Below, piece by piece: positions 11,291 through 21,458 of a DNA stretch of 64,000 nt. The translations under genes were made by a program, and so were the position numbers. The stretch is taken from assembly GCA_013115135.1 (NCBI GenBank), contig JABANP010000019.1, positions 124,001 through 188,000 of the forward strand. The letters are read 5' to 3'. This DNA comes from Perkinsus olseni (taxonomy: Eukaryota > Perkinsozoa > Perkinsida > Perkinsidae). Every line of letters starts with the position of its first letter. Within the stretch, counting starts at the first letter, position 1. Under the pieces are notes generated by a model that saw only the letters and a list, made by a program, of their open reading frames with translations, was not told where the DNA came from and ran no database searches.

Positions 11291-13772
11291 ATGGCTGACT
11301 CACCGCCAACTGGTACTGCAGAAATGAAGGCGGGAGGTAGTGATGTCATCGGTGGGTGCCTTCTCTCAATCAAGTGCCTTAGACTCCGACTCGGCGGCTG
11401 CTCCCTGGCTCGGCCCGTCACGCAGCCTGCAGAGGTGCCAACGGTGATGGCCGAAGGAGAGGCAAATGCAGAGGTTGAGTCGGAAGGTACTTGGATGACC
11501 TTGGGTAGGGACTAAATCGTCGTGTTTAGAGGCTCCGGCGCAGACTAAAGGCGTGCATGAGAATCTGGCGGAAGCAGTGGCGACAGCAGTCCCTGCTAGT
11601 TCCCAGGGTAGCCTGGTGGCCGATGGTGAGCAATGGGACGTGAACAGTATCATTTATCAGGCCATAGTTCTGTATTACTAGCACTTGAAAAGGCATGGCT
11701 CGCTACCATCCTGAATCGTTGCATCCTTCAGTTGCTGACAACAGAGACGAAAGCACTGCCGATAAGCCGTCTGAGAACACCGATGACCAAGCGACCGCTG
11801 GCGATAACCAAAGTAGTGCTGCTCTCGCTGCTTTATGGGTCAGCAGCCGTTGGCCGAGGGAGGCCTGTGGGATACAATAGGCGATCGGTCTTCGCCGCTC
11901 TGGGCAGCAACTCGCGAGGGAAGCTCCTCCTCGTCTTCAGCTCCCTCAATGAATGGTGATGGCAAGCAACTCTCAGCTACTGGTAGTAACTTCAAGGACC
12001 TTCTCATTGATGACTTCCCCTGGAGTATGCGAGCGGCTGGAGCAGAGTCACAGGCTGTGTGACAGACTCCGGATAATGGTACTATGAGTCACTGTGCATC
12101 CACCCGCGGTGTAACCGTTACGTTTCAGCTGGAGGAGAGGGCGAACGTTGAGAGGAGCTATGCAGCCAGCTTGGAACGACTAGCACGGAAGGCCAAGGAG
12201 GCCGTCGTGACTCCTGACGCCGCAAGACCGGGCTCGGAGACGGCCTTGAGTGCTTTTGAAGGATACATTGGCAGCGTCATGCATAGGGCCGAGCAGTCGA
12301 GGCAGCTGGCCGGTGATCTGGCAGGGGAGGTGGTGCCGTCGTTGGGAGGGACGCTGAAGCAGCACGGGCAGGTGTACCAGCGTATCCGAGTGGACGGTAT
12401 GAAACTGGCGGCCAGCCTGCAAGAACAGTATAGACTCCACGACGAGACGGTACTGAGGTATGATGATGCTGCCCAGAGAGCGGACCATCTCATGAGGGAT
12501 CTGGCAGCTGATACTACTCACGATCCCAGTAGCAGGCTGAGACTCGCTGTGACCGCGGCTGAGGCTGCTAGGCTCACTTCGGGCTGCGAGGAGGACTACA
12601 GAAAGGCCGTTCTCAAGGTGAATACTGAGCGGCAGAGGTTCGTGGCCCACATGGATATAATTATGGACGCGCTGCAAGACATGGAGGTGAAGCGTGAGCG
12701 CTGTTTCAAGGATGCGCTGAGGAAGACTCTAGTCTACGACGCGGCGTGGATCCGCAATGTAGAGTATGATTTGAATCAGGCGATACCGGGCGCGGAGGCA
12801 GTGGATCCTGAAGGGGACACGGGCCAGTTCGCTCGGGATAGGTATGCTAGACGAGCTGAGGCAATCAAGGGGGGAGTAGGGCGCGCGACGCTGCTTGAGA
12901 AAAGTCGAAGTGCTGCCGTGGTTGCGGTTACAGCAGAGCTTGCATCCATCTAAGGAACGGCCCGATCCTCCGGGGGAGTCCAATGGATCTGCTGGCGAGA
13001 AGTCGCGAGAAGCGACCGTGTCACAGTACGATGAGTTTATAGAATCTGTATGGAGCGGAGCGGCAGCGCCCGACGACTCGAAGGAGCTGGTGGATGGTCT
13101 CCGAGACTACACGGTTCGTATGGAGTTTTGTAAGAAGCTTCCGGTCGAAGGCTCATGGCAAGGCCGTGCTAGAGGGAGGTATGACGTCGCTGCAGGCTCC
13201 TGGCAAAGACCTGTGGAGTGGCTCTGGACTTGGCCGACCAGCAGATGGACGGCGAGACCGCTGGCCAGATCGCCGGTGTCAGTCTGAGGATATCTGCGGT
13301 GAAGGAGGATGGTAAGAGGCACAGTCTCATGCAAGAACTGTACTACCATCCGATATGGAGTCGGGTACTAATCTGGGAGGACATACTCCTTTGGGCCATT
13401 GCTGATAGCTGCATGGATGAGCAGAAGAAACGGGCTGGTTGGCCAGAGGGTGATGCTGCTGACAAGCCCTACATGGTCAGCATCTCTAACTTCGGTGAGA
13501 TCCTCCTGCACTACGGCGTACAGGCGAACAACGGGAGGGATCTTGTGGTGAGGTGCATAGCTCGGATGGAAGAGCCATTGGGACGGGGGGCGCTGGACGA
13601 CGTGAAGGCGACATTATTGAATAGTCTAGCGATAGCTGAAGTGAAGGAAGCACAGCCAGCCACGACGCCCCCTTCAGAGGAGGAGAAGGCCGGGGGTAAA
13701 GAAGAAGAGAAGGATAAGTGTGAGAATGCCCACACTAGTAATGATGCTGCTCGGGAAGATGTTTTTGCGTGA
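11291..13772 (+). CDS. F-BAR domain protein with C-terminal KIAA0513/SBF2-like region
   Basis: The N-terminal part (11291 to about 11980) is a disordered, Ser/Glu-rich exon series. Around 12030-12080 the sequence CERLEQSHRLCDRLRIM joins through a canonical intron (GTACTA...TTTCAG, ending 12128) to LEERANVERSYAASLERLARK. That is the signature of the F-BAR (FCH) helix, which binds and bends membranes. The helical domain runs to about 12870. A 58-nt phase-0 intron then leads to SQYDEFIESVW. The last exon (YYHPIWSRVLIWED, FGEILLHYGVQAN) matches the SBF2-like region of vertebrate KIAA0513. The tail is a Lys/Glu-rich stretch ending at 13772. Reading frame changes by +1 near 12029, 13150 and 13200 where no good intron fits. 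These may be assembly indels, unrecognised splice sites or damage. The role is probably endocytosis or membrane remodelling, by family inference. Confidence 0.72.
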
Positions 13773-14066
13773 CGTAGTACAATAGGTTATAACTTGATTT
13801 TTCCACCAGCCCCTTATTGTTGTACTTAGAGAGGGGAAGTGGTGATGCAAGGGGGCACTTCGTTGGACAGAGAAACCTTGATAACACCATCTCCATCGCC
13901 TTGACGGTATCAATGCAGGCCATACCGCGGAGCATGGCCTGGGTCAAGCGGTGTTCGCTGTCTGTGCCGCTTGTGATTCTCGGATGAAGAATTCCTGCTG
14001 TATGTTGGGTTTGGTTGACTCTTCCACGATCTAGCATTGTTGTCACTTTTGTGATTGTCCAGTCTA

Positions 14067-16347
14067 ATGCTGTCAAGTCTCTCCGCTGTTTCTCCTGCGA
14101 GAACGCCAAGAGTCATCATTTACGGTGGTGCTGGTTTCATCGGCAGCAGGCTAGCCCTCTACCTCCACCATAAGGGCTGTCACGTCACAGCGGTAGACCA
14201 CGACAACTCACAAATACTGATCGCACTCAAACAGGCGGGTATACAGGTGATAAAGTACGCCAGCAAGGAGGAATGTGATTTCGAGGCTGACGTGAAGGAC
14301 AAGGACGTAGTTATAATGATGGCAGGCATGCCTTCAGTACGCTCGTGCAGCAGTGTCCGTGGCACGATGGCTAATACTGTCGGGAACTTGTCTCGGTTCC
14401 TCGCCTGCAAGCGGCCGAAGGGTCAAGTCTTGATCTACGCCAGCAGCTCTAGCGTGTACGGTGACACCAGTGATAATGTCGTTGACGAGGAGTACTGCAA
14501 GTATAAGGGCCACAACTACTATGATATATCTAAGAAGTCCATGGATCTGATCGCAGAGCACTACATCAGAGAGAGTGGCGGCACTGAGAAGGTCTACGGA
14601 CTACGCTTTGGTACAGTATGTGGATGGTCATTGAACCTGCGTAGTGATGTTATGGTCAATGCTATGGCTTACTCGGCCCTCACTCGGAAGAAAGTTGGCA
14701 TCTTTGTGGAACATGTGCATCGACCAGTTCTTGCTCTTGAGGACCTTTGCCGAGCTGTCGAGGCGCTTATGATGTATAGGCCGCGAGGGGGAGTTTACAA
14801 CCTAGCGAGTGTCCAGAAGACCGTCTATGAATTCGGCAAGAGGGTGTCGGACTTCTTTTAATGTCCCTTTGGTACGTGAACAGCTAGTTCCCGGTACTCA
14901 GGGTAACGAGAAGTTCACCAAGACGACCTACGACTTTTGCGTCTCGACTGATAAGTTCCTTAAAGCGATCCCCTCCTTCAAGTTTATTGGCACGGCTGAG
15001 AGTATCTGCAAGGAGATCAGAGACAATTGGGATGATATCATTCTGGCTGGACCTCGGCTCGCCGACCGATACACCGAGATAAGGGATGCCAAGGCATTCG
15101 AGTGTACTGAAGTCAAGGAGTGCCGCTGTTGCGGTCAAGCTGATCTCAAACTGGTCCTCGACTTGGGTGCTCAACCGCCCGCTAACAGCTTCCATCCCGT
15201 TAATTCTGAGGATGTCAAGTCGTTCCCTCTTCAAGTGAAGATTTGTGAGCATTGCTGGCATCTGCAATTGGCTCATGTTGTCAACCCGGATATCCTCTTC
15301 CGCGACTATGTGTACGTGTCGGGTACTTCGACAACTTTGGCCAAATATTCGGCCTGGTTCGCTGATATGGTGACGAAGGATGTTGGGAAGTCGGATGGTA
15401 TTGTCCTTGATGTCGGGTGTAATGATGGCACTCTGTTGGACTACTTCAAACAGCGCGGATGGAAGACTGTTGGTGTCGATCCTGCTGTGAATCTGATGAG
15501 TGAAGTCACCATCAAGAAAGGCCATCGTGCTATCTGTGATTATTGGTCCCCTCAAGTTGCCCGACAGATTGGTATGGTGGATGCTGTGACCGCTCAGAAT
15601 GTTTTCGCTCACGTTGCAAAGCCAGCGGAGTTCCTGCAAGCCTGCTCGGAGGTGATGAGCGATGAGTCGAGGCTCTACATACAGACCAGTCAGGCCGACA
15701 TAGTTGCTAAAGGGGAGTTCGATACGATTTATCATGAGCATCAGTCCTTCTTCTCCACTAAGTCCATGGTCGTCTTGTCTGAGAGATGCGGTTTTACTGT
15801 GGTACGTGTCACCAAGCCCAGCATCCATGGTACCTCCTATATCTTCTGTCTGAGGAAAGGTGTCCGGATGGAACTCGTCGAGGACTCGGTCAAGAGTGAA
15901 CTCACTAAAGAGGAGGGTAGAGGCATCTACGGCATTGGTGCGTACGAGCATTTCGCTGATTTTGCCAAAACTCGGGCGACGCGTTTCCTTCGGCGCCTCC
16001 GTGAGTGGTGGATGGAGGGCCGTAAGGTTGTCGCTTATGGTGCAGCGGCTAAGGCAGTTGTCCTCCTCAACTTTGCCGGTGTCAGTAATGAATTGGCTTA
16101 TGTTGTTGATGATAACCCGAGGAAGGCCGGCCTTCAAGTCCCCGGCATCAAGGGTCTGATGGTCTATGAACCGAAGGCCGCCCTTCAGAATGAGAAATCT
16201 GATCTAATTGTGGTGGTCTTGGCCTGGAACTTCCTCGATGAGATCAAAGGTAGAGTGAAGGCCCTCAGACCTAATGCTCATGACGAGTTCCACTCCATTC
16301 TGGACATGGCTAGGCCGGAGCAGACCCCTCCTCGAAGCAAGCTGTGA
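14067..16347 (+). CDS. fused NAD-dependent sugar epimerase/dehydratase and SAM-dependent C-methyltransferase, copy 1 (PTS1 end)
   Basis: Two exons, 14067-14843 and 14884-16347, separated by a 40-nt phase-0 intron, encode 746 aa. Residues about 15-260 are an extended short-chain reductase: the glycine-rich YGGAGFIGSRLALYLH NAD site, an SSSSVYGD strand and the YYDISK catalytic Tyr-xxx-Lys. The second half starts with a cysteine cluster (CRCC...CEHC), typical of the zinc-binding domain of TylC3/NovU-type sugar C-methyltransferases. It then has a Rossmann SAM site (VLDVGCNDGTLLDYF) and the C-terminal VAYGAAAKAVVLLN...YVVDDNP domain of that family. The likely role is modification of a nucleotide-linked deoxysugar; the substrate is unknown. 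The protein ends in Ser-Lys-Leu, a canonical peroxisomal targeting signal absent from copy 2. Without the intron the frame breaks at a TAA, so splicing is required. Confidence 0.9.
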
Positions 16348-16621
16348 TGACTGTGTCTGTTGTTTAGTTCGAAGGCGTAGCATTGCGTCAACCTCAAATC
16401 GCGTTTCATCATTGCGTGGATAAATGATGCGGCAGTGTTGTGTTCTTTGTCTCCTGTCGTCTTGATGACAACCCGAGACCCCGGCAGAGCCTGGTGCCAG
16501 TCCTCCACGACTAGTCTCGGCGGCTTTAAATCACGCTACACTTTCTCGGTAGTGAATTTTCCTCCCCAAGAAATGGTCGATCGACTGCTCAACTCCGAGT
16601 CGGGAGTATTACCGTCGCTCC

Positions 16622-17692
16622 ATGATGAGCTCGTCCATCTTCATGACCCACATGGACTCGAAGCCTGAGATTGTCGCTAGCAAGATCGGTCAGGAGACGA
16701 AGAATCGCCCTGCAGCAGTGCGTCCTAGAGTCCCTCCCTCTGGACGTGCGCAACGTCTCTCGGGAAGTGTAGGTCCCTCTCCTCCCTCGGGCTCGGGCAG
16801 GTCACTGAGTTTCACAATGTGTAGGTACTCAGAGCAAATGAGCAGCCGAGTTGCTAAGCAACTTCTAACCTTCAAAGAAGGAACCCCTTCCGTTTGCTCG
16901 AGCACGTCTAGTTCCACGCCTTGTGTCAGCGCAAGGGTCGATGGACGCGATAGCTTGTACCGTGGGGGAAGGAGACATCTCACCGACCCCGGCACACAAC
17001 GCCGTGTGACGTCGTCCCGCCGACGATTTGTTAGCGCGGACTCGGCGCGTCAGGAGATGCTGCGCTCCATGCCTCGTTGTGAGCATGTGCCGAAGGTGGC
17101 AAGCATTGCTGATATCGGTTGGTCGCCTACTGGTAGAAGCATGAGCGCTAGAGGCAGGCATGAGGACTCCGCTGTAGTTCGCCCAGACCAGGACACCCTT
17201 ATCCCGTTAAAAGTCAGAGGCGAATCTCCTGTCCGGTATGCAGCTAGGACTTTCAGATCAAGTTTAGAAAAGTGGACTGGATCGGCCGCGGCAACTCAGA
17301 GCGATACCCCAAGGAGTGTTCGTGGATCTTCCGTAGTGCGGTCCTTCCGCGATCGAGATCGCATCTCTCGCATTCCCATCGGCGCTCGCGGTGGTAACAG
17401 TGAAATTGGGTCGCCGCGGTCTACAGCGTCGACACCGCGGACGTACAGAAGCAGAGCCCTGGGTAGCAGTCATGAGCTGCTTGAGGCGCTGGGCAACGAC
17501 AGGTCGGCGATGCAGACGTCAGTAGAGACATCGCGCGCACGGACGAGGGCTTGCAGCGCTTCAATGAGAGACTTCACTCCCACTAATCTTCGCTGCCACC
17601 ACAGCCCCCTTTGCCGGAGGGATAGTATAATAGCTGGTAGACCGCCACCCAAAGCGTGGAACGCTGGTCTGGGCAGAAAGTTGTTCTCATGA
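16622..17692 (+). CDS. basic Ser/Arg-rich protein of unknown function
   Basis: A long uninterrupted frame of 356 codons begins at tandem ATGs. The composition is strongly Ser, Arg, Pro and Gly, with many RS and SR pairs, scattered TPR/SPR motifs and no predicted membrane segment or signal peptide. The protein is probably disordered and phosphorylated. An upstream open segment in another frame (about 16565-16668, MVDRLLNSESGVLPSLHDELVHL) looks like coding sequence and may be an alternative first exon. No domain is recognised. It lies between the two epimerase/methyltransferase copies, and nothing suggests shared function. Confidence 0.5.
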   Translation: MMSSSIFMTHMDSKPEIVASKIGQETKNRPAAVRPRVPPSGRAQRLSGSVGPSPPSGSGRSLSFTMCRYSEQMSSRVAKQLLTFKEGTPSVCSSTSSSTPCVSARVDGRDSLYRGGRRHLTDPGTQRRVTSSRRRFVSADSARQEMLRSMPRCEHVPKVASIADIGWSPTGRSMSARGRHEDSAVVRPDQDTLIPLKVRGESPVRYAARTFRSSLEKWTGSAAATQSDTPRSVRGSSVVRSFRDRDRISRIPIGARGGNSEIGSPRSTASTPRTYRSRALGSSHELLEALGNDRSAMQTSVETSRARTRACSASMRDFTPTNLRCHHSPLCRRDSIIAGRPPPKAWNAGLGRKLFS

Positions 17693-18369
17693 TTGATTCT
17701 CATGGCGAGTGCTCGAAGCTAGTGTGTTGTGTCCATCCGAAACCGTGTTTCTTGCGTTAGTAATCACCCAAGTAGAATGAAGTGCGCTTTTTTCCACTTG
17801 TATTTATCGATGAGATAAAAGACGTAGATTATCTTCCCGTGAGCGCGTGGAGACATTCTAGATTCCGTGAGCGGATTTATTGTCTGAAGCGGAATATCTG
17901 CTCCATTGTCCCTTGTCAACGCAGAGCTAAGGATCCCTTCTCACGTTCACATGTTTCTCTAAGAGGCGAATGAGGAGTCTCGCTGAGCACCTCTGACCCT
18001 CATATAACGCAACAGAATCCGTTTGCGAGTTGCGTACATACGCGGTGATCATTGCGATATGAACACGCTAGACCAGTTGAATAAAACCCGTCTAGCGTTA
18101 GTGCTCATTGTGTGCGCATCGTCGAATCGCTCTAGTATTTCTAGCGTGGAGATTTCGTTACGAAGTTAGGGAATGCGTGTTTGTTCAGTAGGGTTCGGGG
18201 GATGGGTGGTACAACGCAGTCAGATGCAGTCCTAGTCGAGGCCTTCTTCAGATTTTATAAGAAGATGAGACCTCATTCCCGGCGGTCTGATCAGATAGTC
18301 GCGTACCGTGATTCTTGTATTATCGTGATTCTTATTTCAGTTTCCTACCAGTTTTGAGGTTTCTGGGAA
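17693..18369. other. intergenic, upstream of epimerase/methyltransferase copy 2
   Basis: About 680 bp without a supported gene. A 63-codon plus-strand frame at 17782-17973 has no motif. The 5' flank of copy 2 should hold its promoter, but I see no clear core element. Confidence 0.4.
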
Positions 18370-20624
18370 ATGCTAGCCGCACTCTCTAACCCCGGTTCTC
18401 CCAAAAATCTTCGTGTTATCATCTACGGTGGTGGCGGCTTCATTGGAAGCCGTCTCGCTCTTTATCTGCATCATCAGGGATGTCATGTCACTGTTGTTGA
18501 TCATGACAACTCTCAGATTTTGCTTGCGCTAAAGGGAGCTGGTATTGAGGAAATCGAATACACGAGCCGAGATGATTGTGACTACGAGAAACAGTGTGCC
18601 GACAAGGACGTTGCTATCTTGATGGCTGGCAACCCTTCTGTTCGTTCCTGCACTACTGCTTTTGGTGCTATCTCTAATAGTGTCTATAATCTGTCACGCT
18701 TTCTGAGCGCTAAGCGTCCAGAAGGGCAAGTCGTAATTTACGCGAGCAGCTCCAGCGTCTATGGTGATACTACTGGTATGGTCGACGAGGATTACAGCGA
18801 GTACAGAGGCCACAATTATTATGATATATGCAAGAAGTCTATGGATCTTGTTTCTCAGTATTACATCTCTCATAGAGGCTCCAAGGATAAAATATATGGT
18901 GTGCGCATGGGTACAGTATGTGGATGGTCATTGAACCTGCGTAGTGATGTTATGGTCAATGCTATGGCTTACTCGGCCCTCACTCGGAAGAAAGTTGGTA
19001 TCTTTGTGGAACATGTGCATCGACCAGTTCTTGCCCTTGAGGACCTATGCCGGGCTGTTGGCGCTATTATCGAGCATCAGCCCGAGCCGGGTTTGTACAA
19101 TCTCGCGAGCGTTCAGCATACGGTCTATGAATTCGGCAAGAGGGTGTCGGACTTCTTTTAATGTCCCTTTGGTACGCGAACAGCTAGTTCCCGGTACTCA
19201 GGGTAACGAGAAGTTCACCAAGACGACCTACGACTTTTGCGTCTCGACTGATAAGTTCCTTAAAGCGATCCCCTCCTTCAAGTTTATTGGCACGGCTGAG
19301 AGTATCTGCAAGGAGATCAGAGACAATTGGGATGATATCATTCTGGCTGGACCTCGGCTCGCCGACCGATACACCGAGATAAGGGATGCCAAGGCATTCG
19401 AGTGTACTGAAGTCAAAGAGTGCCGCTGCTGCGGTCAAGCTGATCTCAAACTGGTCCTCGACTTGGGTACTCAACCGCCCGCTAACAGCTTCCATCCCGT
19501 TAATTCTGAGGATGTCAAGTCGTTCCCTCTCCAAGTGAAGATTTGTGAGCATTGCTGGCATCTGCAATTGGCTCATGTTGTCAACCCGGATATCCTCTTC
19601 CGCGACTATGTGTACGTGTCGGGTACTTCGACTACTTTGGCCAAATATTCGGCCTGGTTCGCTGATATGGTGACCGAAGGATGTTGGGAAGTCGGATGGT
19701 ATTGTCCTTGATGTCGGTTGTAATGATGGCACTCTGTTGGACTACTTCAAACAGCGCGGATGGAAGACTGTTGGTGTCGATCCTGCTGTGAATCTGATGA
19801 GTGAAGTCACCATCAAGAAAGGCCATCGCGCTATCTGTGATTATTGGTCCCCTCAAGTTGCTCGACAGATTGGTTTGGTGGATGCTGTGACCGCTCAGAA
19901 TGTTTTCGCTCACGTTGCAAAGCCAGCGGAGTTCCTGCAAGCCTGCTCGGAGGTGATGAGCGATGAGTCGAGGCTCTACATACAGACCAGTCAGGCCGAC
20001 ATAGTTGCCAAAGGGGAGTTCGATACGATTTATCATGAGCATCAGTCCTTCTTCTCCACCAAGTCCATGGTCGTCTTGTCTGAGAGGTGCGGCTTTACTG
20101 TGGTACGTGTCACCAAGCCCAGCATCCATGGTACTTCCTATATCTTCTGCCTGAGGAAAGGTGTCCGGATGGAACTCGTCGAGGACTCGGTCAAGAGTGA
20201 ACTCACTAAAGAGGAGGGTAGAGGCATCTACAGCTTGGCGGCGTACGAGCATTTCGCTGATTTTGCCAAAACTCGGGCGACGCGTTTCCTTCGGCGCCTC
20301 CGTGAGTGGTGGATGGAGGGCCGTAAGGTTGTCGCTTATGGTGCAGCGGCTAAGGCAGTTGTCCTCCTCAACTTTGCCGGTGTCAGTAATGAATTGGCTT
20401 ACGTTGTTGATGATAACCCGAGGAAGGCCGGCCTTCAAGTCCCCGGCATCAAGGGTCTGATGGTCTATGAACCGAAGGCCGCCCTGCAGAATGAGAAATC
20501 TGATCTAATTGTGGTGGTCTTGGCCTGGAACTTCCTTGATGAGATCAAAGGTAGAGTGAAGGCCCTCAGACCTAATGCTCATGACGAGTTCCACTCTATT
20601 CTGGACATGGCGAAGGGTGATTGA
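18370..20624 (+). CDS. fused epimerase/C-methyltransferase, copy 2 (one +1 frame break)
   Basis: This is a tandem paralogue of the gene at 14067. The exon structure is identical: exon 1 is 18370-19143, the intron is 19144-19183 (40 nt, nearly identical sequence), and exon 2 is 19184-20624. The NAD site (YGGGGFIGSRLALYLH) and YYDICK are kept. Relative to copy 1, one extra C at about 19674-19675 turns ACG AAG into ACCGAAG and shifts the frame, producing a stop about 35 nt later. Downstream of it the methyltransferase is open and nearly identical to copy 1 for almost 300 codons. That favours a recent lesion, an assembly indel or tolerated frameshifting over old decay. The C-terminus is MAKGD with no SKL signal, so this protein would be expected in the cytosol. 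Confidence 0.85.
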
Positions 20625-21458
20625 CTTCTATGAGTAGTGTTTCCTAATGTGATAGTGCCTCTCATGATATCTACTGTGATTTCTCGATTATTATTTTTAT
20701 TTCTTATCAGATAGGTCATGGTAGTGGATGAACGTTTGAAATCCGATGGGACGTCGTACCCCAGAGTCTACCCCTGTTCTCTATTCGATATCCTCTCCTA
20801 TTTTTAACATCGTCATCGTCATAAGCGTCATCGTGGTCTATCAAGAGTGTGTTGAGCTGTTACGCAGCGTAACTTACGCTGCTGTCATCCAGCTGGTAAT
20901 GGGCGATCAAGTGTTGAGCGGCCGTCGATGATCATTCCGTACCGTCATCGGCGATATACGGGTTTGGGCTCTCGGGCTTTCAGGGTAGGCTGATTTCAGC
21001 CTGACTGGTCCTGTAGGCTCTAGCACCGTTACACCTTTTCACTTCGCATTCTACTTGATGAGGGTGTCCTCATGGGCGTCGTACCTCCTTAAGGCTCTTC
21101 AACGCAACTGTTCATCATATCAGGGAAATTGATCGGAACATGTTCTTCAACCTGGAGAAGCCTTTCAATCACTCTCTCTTAGTACTGCTAACACGCATCC
21201 CCGACGCGCTGGCGCACACCGGGGTTCCGCGTGGAGAGTGGCATTGTATAGCTCTGCTCGGAGTTTCGATAACCTCGTGAACAGCTTGTCCGGCCTGTGA
21301 TGTCACACTCCTTGAACGCCATCTCCCTGCTGTTCTCCGAGCGAACTCTCCTCGTTTTGTGTTCAGAAGATGGTCTAGAGATATGCGGTCGATCTCGGCT
21401 TCGAGATTGAAACTCTCCCGCCATGGTCGCTCTATCAGGCTTGCTCTTAACGTACTCC
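20625..21458. other. intergenic, upstream of membrane-family copy A
   Basis: No supported gene. Minus-strand frames at 21169-21538 overlap the 5' end of copy A and are shadows. The stretch just before the copy A start (TTGCTCTTAACG...ATGG) resembles the region before the other copies. Confidence 0.4.

Noticed and set aside
12896..12955. Frameshift at the end of the F-BAR helix
   Set aside because: A 58-nt phase-0 GT-AG intron (GTAGGG...TTACAG) restores the frame, so no lesion is needed there.
14810..14890. Programmed +1 frameshift at TTT TAA between epimerase and methyltransferase
   Set aside because: A canonical 40-nt GT-AG phase-0 intron explains the frame change in both copies without special decoding.
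14884..16137. 417-codon minus-strand open frame antisense to the epimerase/methyltransferase exon (also at 19184-20438)
   Set aside because: It is a mirror of the strongly biased plus-strand codon usage; both paralogues show it only where they are nearly identical, and it has no motif.
16622..17692. SR-protein splicing factor
   Set aside because: It is rich in Ser and Arg but has no RNA-recognition motif and no long RS dipeptide run; only a descriptive name is justified.
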